Part shown: positions 27,701 to 39,700 of the stretch, piece by piece
How the letters are laid out: each line of letters starts with the position of its first letter
Numbering within the stretch: the first letter of the stretch is position 1
From: Arion vulgaris
Lineage: Eukaryota > Mollusca > Gastropoda > Stylommatophora > Arionidae
NCBI GenBank assembly: GCA_020796225.1
Contig: CM036771.1
Coordinates: 30,634,703-30,698,702 of the forward strand
Direction of reading: 5' to 3'
Length of the DNA: 64,000 nucleotides
The notes under the pieces: model-generated
Told to the model about the DNA's origin: nothing
Seen by the model: only the letters and a program-made list of their open reading frames with translations
Databases searched by the model: none
Position numbers and translations under genes: made by a program

Positions 27701-30700
27701 CTATCGGAATCTAATCAGCCATACCTGCAAGGCTATCCGCACGTTCATACATCAGCCATACCTGCAAGCCTATCCGCACGTTCATACATCAGCCATCCCT
27801 AAGCCTATCCGCATCTTCACATACAGCCACCATGCTCAACTATCCGCACGTTCATACATCAGCCTATACGCACCATCCGCACCCTTCACGTTCTACATCA
27901 GCCATACCTGAAGCCTATCCGCACGTTCATACATCAGCCATACCTGCAAGCCTATCAGCACGTCATACATCAGCCATACCTGCAAGCTCCGCGCCCTCAT
28001 ACTCAGCCTATCGCGTCTATCCAACGTTCATACATCAGCCATACTTGCAGCCTATCCATGCTCAAGCACCGCCGTTCATATCGCAACGTCTATCCAGCAC
28101 GCACATCAGCCTACCTGCAAGCCTATCCGCACGTTCATACATCAGCCATACCTGCAAGCCTATCCGCACGTTCAAACATCAGCCATACCTGCAAGCCTAT
28201 CCGCACGTTCATACATCACCATATCAAGCCTATCCGCACGCTCATACATCAGCCATACCTGCAAGCCTATCCGCACGTTCATACATCAGCCATACCTGCA
28301 AGCCTATCCGCCCGTTCATACATCAGCCATACCTGCAAGCCTATCCGCACGTTCATACATCAGCCATACTGCAAGTCTATCCGCAGTCTCCAGCATCGCA
28401 AGCTACCAGTTCATACATAGCCATCCTGCAGCTTCAGTTCCATCAGCATACCTGCAAGCCTATCCGCACGTTCATACAGCAGCCATACCTGCAAGCCTAT
28501 CGCACGTTCATACATCAGCCATACCTGAAGCCTATCCGCACGTTCAACATCAGCCATACCTGCAAGCCTATCCGATCGTTCATACATCAACCATACCTGC
28601 AAGCCTATCCGCACGTTCATACATCAGCCATACCTGCAAGCCTATCCGCAGTTCATACATCAGCCATACTGCAAGTCTATCGCATTCATACATCAGCCAT
28701 ACCTGCAAGCTATCCGTCAAATCGCATACTAAACCTATCCGCAGCCTCATCGATCGAAACCTATCAGCCATACTACCATCACGAAGTCATACATCAGCAT
28801 CTCTGCATAGAGCTATCCAAGCGTTCATCACATATCCTGAAGCTTATCCTGCACGTTCATACATCAGCCATACCTGCAAGCCTATCCGCACGTTCATACA
28901 TCAGCCATACCTGCAGTCTATCCAGACGTTCATACATCAGCCATACTGCAAGCTATCCACCTCATACTACCATCCTAACTTCGTTCTATCGCATATGCAT
29001 CATCCACTTCTCCCAAGCCATACTGCAGAGTATCGCCTTCATACATCAGCCATACTGCAAGCCTATCCGCACGTTCATACATCAGCCATACCTGCTATCC
29101 AGCGTTCATCAGCAGCCATACACTCAGCCTATCCTCGAATATCCGCACTCAACATCACCATACCTCACCCCGAAACTCACATCGTTCATACCTCACCATC
29201 CACTCAACTGCCATACTGCAAGTCTATCGCACCTCAACTATCTGCCATACCTCCAGCCTATCCGCACGTTCATACATCAGCCATACCTGCAAGCCTATCC
29301 ATACATCAGCCATAGCTGCAACCTGAGCTATCGCACGTTCATACATCACATACCTGCAAGCCTATCGCACGATTTCATATCAGCCACTCAGCCTATCGCG
29401 TACTCAGCATACTGCAAGCCTATCGCGTTCAGTTCATCAGCATACCTGCAAGCCTATCCGCACGTTCATACCATACCTGCGCCAAGCCTATCGCACGTTC
29501 TACATCAGCCATACTTGAAGCCTATCCGCACGTCATACATCAGCCATACCAAGCCTATCCGCACGTTCATACATCAGCCATACCGCAAGCCTATCCGCAC
29601 GTTCACACACGCCATACTACAGCCTATCGCACGTTCATACATCACCCTCATACTCACCTCCACTTCCATCGCTCATACATGCAACCCTATCCTCGCATCC
29701 CACGTCATACATCAGCCATACCTGCAAGCTATCCCACGCCATACAGCAAGCCATCTCTGCATCCTACCATCGTTCAACCCCCTCACTCAACCTATCCGCA
29801 TTCATACATCAGCCATACTCAAGCCTATCCACGTTCATACATCACTATACCTGCAACCTATCCGCTTTCCCATCACATACCTGCAAGCCTATCCACGCAC
29901 TTCATCATCACCTGCAAGCTATCCGCCGCTTCATAGTACTTTAAGCCATCCGCACGCACATAATCAGCCATACCTGCAAGCCTCGCATCGCCGTTCATAC
30001 ATCAGCCATACCTGCAAGCCTATCCGCACGTCTCATCACATCAGCCATCGCAAGCCTATCCGCACGTCTACATCAGCCATACCTCAAGCCTATCCGCTTC
30101 ATACATCAGCCATACCGCAAGCCTATCCAGATTCATATAATCAGTACCTAGCTATCCGACGTTCATACTACAACCTGAACCTATCCCTCTCTCACTTACT
30201 CAACCTACGCGTTCATCATCAGCCATACTCAAACCTACCACTTCAAGCCTATCACGCTTATACATCAGCCATACCTGCAAGCCTATCCGCACGTCATACA
30301 TCCGCTTCATACTCAAGCCTATCCGCACGCTATCCATCATACTGCAGCCATCCTGCAAGCCTATCCACCGTTCTCCCAAGCATACTGCAAGCCTATCGCC
30401 GTTCAACATCACATCCTGCAAGCCTATCCCCGTCACATCAGCCACCTGCAAGCCTATCCGACGTTCCATACATACAAGCCTATCCAGTTCCACGTACATC
30501 AGCCATACCTGCAAGTTCCCACTTCATACATCAGCCATACTGCAAGCTATCCGCACGCCATACATCAGCCTATACCTTCGTTATCCATCGCATACCTCAA
30601 GCCTATCCGCCTATACGAAACCACTAGCTATTTGCGTTCATCAGGTACCTGAGCCTATCGCTTCTTATAGTTTCTTCAAGCCAACTTATACATAATTCAT

Positions 30701-33700
30701 CCAAGCCTTATCCGACGTTATACATCAGCCATCTGCAAGTTTATCGACGTTCATAATCACATCCCTTCAAGTATCTGCGTTCTTACATCACCATCCCGGG
30801 AACTATCCGCGTTACATACATCCCGCGCTATCCACGTTCATACATCAGCCATCTGCAACTATCGCACGTTCATACATCAGCCATGTCTATCCGCACGTTC
30901 TCATCAGCCATACCTCAACCCTATCCGCACGTTCACATCACCAACCCAACTATCGCACGTCATACATCACCCATCCTGCAGCTTATCCGCACGTTCTCAT
31001 CAACCATACCTGCAAGCCTATCCGCACGTTCTACATCAACTACCTGCAAGCCTATCCGCCGTTCTAATCACCATCCCTTTGCAGCTTACCCGCGTTCATC
31101 ACAGCCATACCTGCAAGCCTATCCATGCGTTCATACATCAGCCAACCTGCGCCTATCCACGTTCTCCATCAGCCATACCTGCAGCCTACCCAAACGCTCA
31201 TCAGCCATCCGGCCCTATCCCCGCCCATCACCAAACCTGAAACCCCACCCGCACGTTCATACATCCCCCTGCGCCTACCCGCCGTTCTACACCCCAAAAT
31301 ACCCAAGCCTATCCCGCTTCCCCGGAATCCCGGCCTACCCGCCGTTCCCATCAGCCATACCCCCCAAGCCATCGCACTTCTTCATTCCTCAAACCTACCC
31401 TTCCACATAAACCATACCTGCAATATCCCGTTCCATAAACCTCCGCAACCCTTTCCCCGTTCCATCAGCCATACCTAAGCCTATCCACGTTCTACATGCC
31501 ATACCCGTACCCATATTAAAACACCCATCCAAGCCTATCCGCACTTTCCCCTTACCTCCGCAAGCCTATCCCCCGGTTCTTCACCCTCCCGAACCTATCC
31601 CCGTTCATACATCACCATACCTGCCCCTATCCGCCTTTCCCAATCAGCCATACCTGCAAGCCTACCCATTTCTACTACCATCCCTGCAACCCTATCCCCG
31701 TTTTACATAAACCAAACCCGGTATCCCCCGTTCACATCACCCAAACCTGCAAGCCTACCCCTTGCGTTCCCCCGCCTACCGCAAGCCTATCCAGTTCCCC
31801 ATCAGCCATACCTGCAAGCCTATCCGCCGTTAAACATCACCATCCTGCAACCCTACCCCGCGTTCATACATCAGCCATACTGAAGCTTTTATCCGCACGT
31901 TTCATACATCACCCTATATTCCGCAAGTTTATCCGCGACGTTTCATACATCACCCTATACTTGCAAGCTTATCCGCGACGTTCATACATCAGCCATACCT
32001 GCAAGCTTTATCCGACGTTCATACATCAAGCTATACCTGCAAGCTTCTATCCGCACGTTGCTCATACATCAGCCATACTGCAAGCTATCCGACGTTCATA
32101 CATCAGCTATCTTGCAAGCCTATCCAGACGCTTTCATACTTAGCATACTCTGCAAGCTATCACAGACGTTCATACATCAGCCATACTGCAAGTTATTCGC
32201 ACGTTCATAATCAGCTATACTTTCTGCAAGCTTCTATTCGCAGTTCATACATCAAGCTATACTTCTGCAAGCTTTCTATTCAAGACGTTTCATCATCAGC
32301 TATACCTGGTAAGCTATCCGCACGTTCATACATCAGCATACTGCAAGCTTATCCGCACGTTCATACATCAGCATACCTGCAAGTTCTATCCGCACGCTTC
32401 ATACATCAGCCATACTCTGCAAGCTTATCCGCACGTTTCATACATCAGCGATACTTGTAAGCTTCACGCAGTCATAAGCAGCCATATGGCAAGTTTATCT
32501 CGCACGTTTATACAGCAGCCATACTGGCAAGCTTATCCGCACGCTCATACATCAGCCATACTCTGCAAGTCTATCCGCACGTCATACATCAACCATACCT
32601 GCAAGTTTATCCGCACGCTCATACATCAGCTATACTGGCAAGCCTATCGCGCATCATTTCCTTACACCTGCATGCCCTGGCACAAAATAAAACTGATTTT
32701 TGTCAGCTTAGACCTCCCCAGCGACTCCATCCATTGTCTCTGAGCCCATCCTGTTTCAATCTTCCTGAGCATACTCATTGAGTCACTGAGAAAACATGCA
32801 TGGATAAAAGTCTGTGATTCCAGCCAGACCATCACCTTAGTTACTGTCATGATTTCCATAGTGAGACTGCTTGTAGTCACGCAAAACCACCACTGTCTTC
32901 CTTCACAACATCTCCTCCAACCTGAGCAGTGAAAGCCCACGAGCTCCGCACATGTCAAATCACCGAACCATCTGCATAAATTATTACAGCATTCTCAGAT
33001 GAGATCTCAGAAAGTAATGCCTGAACTTCTGCCTCCATGACAAGTGGGTTTTCTTGTCTGCATTCTTTATCCATTTTGATACATACCAAAAATGATGTAA
33101 TGATTTCTGTTGGCATAGGTATTCATTCTTCACCAGGTTCAATGTCAAAGTGAACACTCATGTTGAATACAGTCCTCGACCTGATCCATCCAAGATTTTC
33201 CTCTTTTAACTCTATTTCTTTTGTCTCTTGAATCCATGTGCAGAAGATGTTGTTGTCAGCATTGATCTAAGGTATGCTCAGTCTATTCTTCTAAGCGGTT
33301 AAAAGAAGACTGCCAATTTTAAATTAAGCATTTGGTATTGTAATTGTATGGTAAGAAGTCTAACATTGCCAACAAATATCAACATGGAGGTATCATCAAC
33401 TTAGTTATACTCAAATTGGCTGGCTTGGCTAAAATATCAGAGGTAGCGACCATGGACCGACATGACATTCTTCACGGATGGAGAGGTCTTTCCGAACAGA
33501 GGAGTTTCAGGGCTGTGAATTCCATTCGCTGACCAGATTGAGAGAGATGGGTGTCAATATTGGTGCAGCCCAAAAAGAACAATATATCAAATATGCAAAG
33601 AGATTGATTAATCAACATCGAACTGATGTGTTGGGCCGCTGGACGCTGCTGGATTTGTCGAGGCGGAGATCGGAGCACTATGGACGTTCCAGAGTACTAT

Positions 33701-36700
33701 GATGATAGTCCTCATATAACTGATTACTGATAACATGCTGTGTTCTGTCATAGGAACATACAGAGATTTCGAACAGCAAGTTTAAATCATTCAGTGGAAC
33801 CTACCGGAGTTTTGAAGAATCTGAACACACTTGAGCCAAGAGCACATCCTACATAACCCATTGCTGCAGCAGGGTCATGCAGGAATCGGATTTCCAAAGG
33901 AATGGCACCATCTGTACCAAGATCTAATGTCTGAATTTTCTTGTGGGTTGACCATTGCCAAACTTGAAGACTGTGTCCATAAAGTCCTGAGAAAAGATAT
34001 ATAAAGTCTTGAGAGGTACTATAGTTTGTTCCTATAGAGGCACACTTCTTTGACACGGTTCCTCGGCCTGCGAGGCAGATAGAACAGCACGGATGGAGCA
34101 AAGACATCAAAACAGAAAGGCAGTAAAACCTCCCACAAGTGCAAGTATACCTTGCCCACACTGTACACGGAACCGCTGTAGCGTAGTTATTAGTGAACCG
34201 CTCCGCAAGGCTGATGGTCTGGGTTCAGCTCCGCAATGCGTGTGGAATTTTTCCGACTCACGACGGCTCTCAGGTCGACCCAGCCTCAACTGGGTACCAG
34301 ACATGCTCTGGGAAAGTAAAGGCGGCGGCGTGATGCTGACCACATCACCCATTGTGTGCCGACGGTCAATGAAAATACAGGCCTAACACTGTATTGACCT
34401 ATATACCACAAGGTATGAAAGGGTTCCTTTACCTTTTTACACTGTATACGAACATTTCAAGCCCGTATCGGGCTCACTAGTCATCTACGCACACACAGAC
34501 AAACATAGCGCAACTACATTCCTTTGGATGAAAATTTGTGTGGTCATCATCACCTGTGATGGACGAGCATCAGTTTGTTCCAAAAGTCGTGATCACACTA
34601 AGGTTTAATTTGTACAAAATCTACCTGATGGATAAAAGTAATTTTTTGCATGCAGTCTTATGTACCTCACGACCTTACGAATTCATGTTTAACTAATTGT
34701 TAGGTAGCTTAGTTGATGCAAAACACGTTTTTTGTTATATAACTATGCATTAGCACAACAAAATGGTAACCAAAGTTTAGAATTTACATTAATACACAAA
34801 ATGATGGCAAATGTTTGCAAAGGTGTATCCCTATTACATATTATAAAAAGGAAGGTGACATAGTGAACAAAAGATACCTTCCACTTCTATAAATGAAAGT
34901 AAATGTTGCGTACATACGCCAATGACAGTCGTTAGATTATATTGTGAACTGATTAATTCCACGGATTCTCGATTTTGTCTTGCACTGAATTCCATGTGGA
35001 ACACGGAAATGCTTAGTTATAGACAAACTTGACAATCGGACTGTAAAATTTCGACAAGTATACCATATCAACATCGCTGGAATTTTAGTAATAACATATA
35101 ATAAAAATCTAACAGAACTAAAGGTTTGGGTGGGCAAAAATACTTTTGGAAGGTCGTCACTGTTACCTATATAAAAATGTAAAATCAAGAATTTATGTCA
35201 AGGGGATGATTTTATATCGGTTGGTAACGATGATCACAAATTTTGGAATGAACTATAGTTAGTTTTCTCAAAGCTGATATTCTGATTATCCTCTCATACT
35301 TACCTCTCAAGCCATTTGTTTTTAAATTCTTCTTTCAATGACTGGAATAAAACTATTGCTGAAATGTTTTGCTTTGAATATTCTAAACTAACCACTTGAT
35401 AAAGAAAGAAACAAAGAATTTAAAAATAATGACATTTTTAGTGCAACAAGTTGGTCTATAAGGTATTTTCTGTATCTGGCTTTCCATCCTTCATATTTGG
35501 GATCGGCTACTCTTTCTTAGAACGGACAAAAAAGTGAAAATTAGTAACCTGTTGATGACCAATAGAACACACAAGCTAATCTCACCTTGCAGTGGTGTAC
35601 ACTAGGAAACTTTGACAGTGAGGTTAAAGTCTAACAGGTCTCTAGCTTGCCTAGGGGGATGGACTCTTAGGTGAGATTGAATAAGAATAAATAAAACATG
35701 CAGAAACCCAATGTACTGGTCTATGGATCTGTAGGTGCCTAAAGTTCACAACAAACTCGCTCTCTAAAACCCAAATCTGATCAGACCACAAAGAGTGGTT
35801 TAACAATAGTTGATTAGAACAAATGAAAAGAAGAAGGGCAACAAATGAAAAAGAAGAAGGGCAACAAATGAAAAAGAAGAAGGGCAACAAATGATCTCTG
35901 TTTTGATAATTACAAAACAACACAAGTAGTAGATATCCATGTTTTATTTTGTGGCTGTAATGGCCTATTCTGGAGTGGCAATCATTGCCACAGTTGCTGC
36001 AGGTAAAACTAGAGACTGGATCTGATGCATAGAATGGTCTTTCTGCACTCTCTTTTTCTTCCTTATGTGATGATGTTTCTCTTCTTTGTTTGATGTGAAC
36101 TAAATAGGATTTACAGCATCTCTTATTTTAATCTATTTTCAAATAGTTTCAATGTAAACTGTTAGAAACATCACAATATTTGATTGTATTTCTATTTGTC
36201 ATGACAGCAATTTTATAGACAAAATGAGCATTGTAACTAATGTATTACACAAAAATTAAGAACGAAAATCCAGTCCTTCAAAACTAAATGCTACAGAAAG
36301 ATCCTACGAATACCATGGACAGAAAAAGAAAGAACACTGATGTCCTGAAAGAACTAAATGTTAAAGAGAATTGGCTGATAAACAACATACTATACAGAAA
36401 AATTACATACTTTGGTCACATCAAGCGTCACGATGGCCTGGAAAGAACAATACTAGAGGGCAGGGTCCCAGGACGCAGAGGCAGATCAAGAAGAAGATGG
36501 CTACAAGATATTAAAGAAACCATGAACATGACCATCGACAAGTGGGTGAACTGGCACGAGACAGTGAATTTCAGATGTGCTGCAAAGAGAGCAACGTCCT
36601 TTAAAGGATACGCACCTTGATGATGATGATGAACTAATGTATTGTTATATTTCTCTTGTACCATTATATGTTACGTAAAACCTGCAAACAATTTCTTCAT

Positions 36701-39700
36701 ACCGCTCTATCCTAGGCAAATCATTCCATCTTTTCTATGGAAAATATCCATAAACATACCAAATGAATGATTAAATGAACAGGTAAACATGGAAATTAAA
36801 CAAAATACAGTTACTCGACCAACCTCATGGTTCCCTGGACAGACACATAGATACTCAGCTTTCATCAGCAGATATTGAAAGGTTATGCCTGCTGATGGAT
36901 TCTATACACTTACAGAGCAATTAAACTTACCATCTGCAACATCTTGAAGTTTAAACCCACTCCGCCATGCTTTAGGAGCACCCCACTCTGTGCTAATCAT
37001 AACGTCATGTCTGGGTTGGTACCAGTAATCATAGCCAAAGTTGATGTGACTTTTCTCCCAATTCTCCTGGATGCTAAAATCTTGGCCGTCAAGAATAAGG
37101 AAGCCACCTTGAAAAAGGTAAAATATTAGTATTAATATTTATTTTCTTTGTTCTTGAATTAATATTAATATCATTTAGTTACTATTAATACAAGGGTAAA
37201 TCTGTAAGTAAATCACAAATGGCTTTTAAAATAATGAAATAAGATGGGAACTTGTAAGCCCTTTATTATTGTTCTAGCCTTTCTCATTATTTCTCAGAAA
37301 AATCTCCAAGAACATTGATGCATTTATTTCACTGCTTGATCAGTCCCCGAATACATGCATCATGGAAGTCTTTGAGTTGCTGACATAGCCATATTTGCAC
37401 CTCACGTTCAACTTCTTCATCATCTGCAAAGCATTTGTCAGCAAGGAGAGTTTTTAGCAAGCAAAGAGGTAGAAATCCCTGAGGCTAGGTCAGGGTTGTA
37501 AGTAGAATGTTCAAGAAGTTTCCACTTTTGTTGATCAATTGTCTTAGGGTTAAAAGAGTATTAGGGAATGTGACATTGTCATGAAGAAGCAATACTTTCT
37601 TAGCCTGCAGACTTGAGCATGTTTTTCAAATTGTATCACCACACATTGACATAATATATATAGCACCTGCTGACTCATTACTATATTGTTATATTTATTT
37701 ACTTGTTTGCTTTCATTGTTATCAATCAACTACTCTTTGAGATCTATGTGGTTTGTGCTGAGAACGGGAGTACTTTACGCCAGTGTTAGATATGGGATGT
37801 AGGAAGGCACATCTCAATTTTAACCAAAGTGTATGCATATTATCCAATAAGATACAGATTTACACAGGCAAATAACTAAGATTTTACAAATAGAAAAACC
37901 CCACTTTAAAGTGTAACTTTTAAGTGATACTGTAGCATGGTATCAAATCTGATTGTACATAGGGAAGCCATCAGAGCTGACTCATGCCAATATTAATAAT
38001 TACACCTCAATCTCTTGATTAATTGATTGTTTGAACTTAGGTCAGTATGAATCAATCAATCTTAGTCCAAATGTTTCTTTTAATAAAAAACACTCACATC
38101 ATACCCAGTGCAATCACTTTCATGGCCTCTTACTTACTTTTAGTACTGTTGCCCTTAGAATCACCAATACAGCTGATCATGACCTCACCACTACCCAGGC
38201 AATGTGTGGTATGTGGCGCTCCCAAACCTGTCAGTCGGTGTAGATCAGCTGGTTCAACTATCTGTAAATGTATTCCAGCAAAAATCCTTAGAAAAATTAC
38301 TTTACACTATCTTCTTCAATGGACTTTTAGTTTGTTACTTGAATCATAATCATAGATCCTATAAAAATGATAAAACTGGGCTATTGTTGCTTCCTGACAC
38401 CAAATGTTATCTTAGTCAAAACATTGCAGGACTGACTCTAGACAAGATACAAACATCACATTTTTTTGGTTCTTAAATCCACCAATAGTCTTTGAAACCA
38501 TGATTTTTTCATCATCAAACGCTCCATATCAACCACTTGATATGGAGTTTAAAAATTTTTTCGGAAACCCTTAATACCTGTTCAGTCTATTTATTTAAGG
38601 TCCCTGGGTTCTTAAAACTCCTTATTCTCTTCTCATTAATTATGTTTTAGCTTCTTGATATTTACAGATCATACACAGTTTCCACACTTTCAATTAACTC
38701 TATCATATTTGTTGTTAAGTAATTTATATATGGAGAGCCGCAGTAGCGTAGTTGTTAGTGAACTCACTTCTTAGTCTAGTGATCCAGGTTCAATTCTACA
38801 GCGGGTGTGGAATATTTTTCTGGCCTTAATGACTCTCAGGTTGACCCATCCTCAAATGGGTAGGCTACCAGGAAAGGCACTGGAAAGTAAATGTATCCGG
38901 CGTGATGATGACCACATCCCCCATCGTGTGCCAATAGTCAATGAAAAATACTGGCTTTATATTACCAAATATATAACTCGAGGTATAAAAAAGGGTCTAT
39001 TGTCTATTCCCAGGTGGAAGATCTAGTTGGCTATCCACTCTTGCTGTTAAGCGTAGGGATCTATTGTCTATTCCCAGGTGGAAGATGTAGTTGGCTGTCC
39101 ACTCTTGCTGCTAAACGTAGGGATGGGAGCTTTAATTTGCGTTCTAGGGCTAGATGAGTCACCCTTGTTGTGTTGTATCCGTGTTTATGTAGTGTGGTCT
39201 TGATATTGTCTCTCCATCTTTTTCTTGGTCTTCCCTTAGCTCTAGTACCCGATCTCTTTTTATTTGATCTCTTTTTAAGGGTTCCAATATTTAAAAAAAA
39301 TCTCATTAGTAAATGAGAATTTGATAAGTTCAAAGTCAAATACAAACCAAAAGACAAGCAAACCTTATGAAATCTAGGCTCCCGAGAATTGGTTCCAACA
39401 TCAATTATGTAAATTCTGTCACTGTTTACAGCAGGAAGTATCAGTCTATTGCGACTCCTGCTAGGATCATCATGGCAGCTTGAACAAGCATTCCATCCAG
39501 AATGATGTAGCTCATCTTCCAAGTAAGGCATCAACAATCTATGTATTACCTAAGTGAATAAATAGTTAAACAACCGCCATGAATTATGTTCAACAAATTT
39601 TGTGATTACTTTTATAATTAAATAAAAAAATAGCTTCAACTTGAATCATTTTTCTGTTAATTATTCAGTGTTAATATATTTATGACCACTTAATAAGAAT

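Noticed and set aside
19225..30627. Very long ORFs (up to 1,130 codons) rich in SYISHT and [16 protein letters not shown]
   Set aside because: They are products of a stop-free 37-bp satellite read in rotating frames. Indels shift the frame constantly, and three overlapping frames are equally open.
19303..32650. CRISPR array
   Set aside because: The repeat has a CRISPR-like length, but the units are directly adjacent with no unique spacers, and the context is an animal intron.
33340..33430. Plus-strand LAGLAK fragment as an inverted duplicate of the array breakpoint
   Set aside because: Sequence before it ([14 protein letters not shown]) aligns loosely with [15 protein letters not shown], so the fragment simply extends across the motif and does not share the array breakpoint.
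35940..36025. Short [18 protein letters not shown] followed by GTAAAA as a first exon
   Set aside because: Only 14 codons with a weak donor and no supporting downstream exon on the plus strand.
38731..38800. tRNA gene
   Set aside because: A- and B-box-like sequences are present, but they are followed by a long conserved body repeated elsewhere in the window, so this is a SINE head. No cloverleaf was confirmed.
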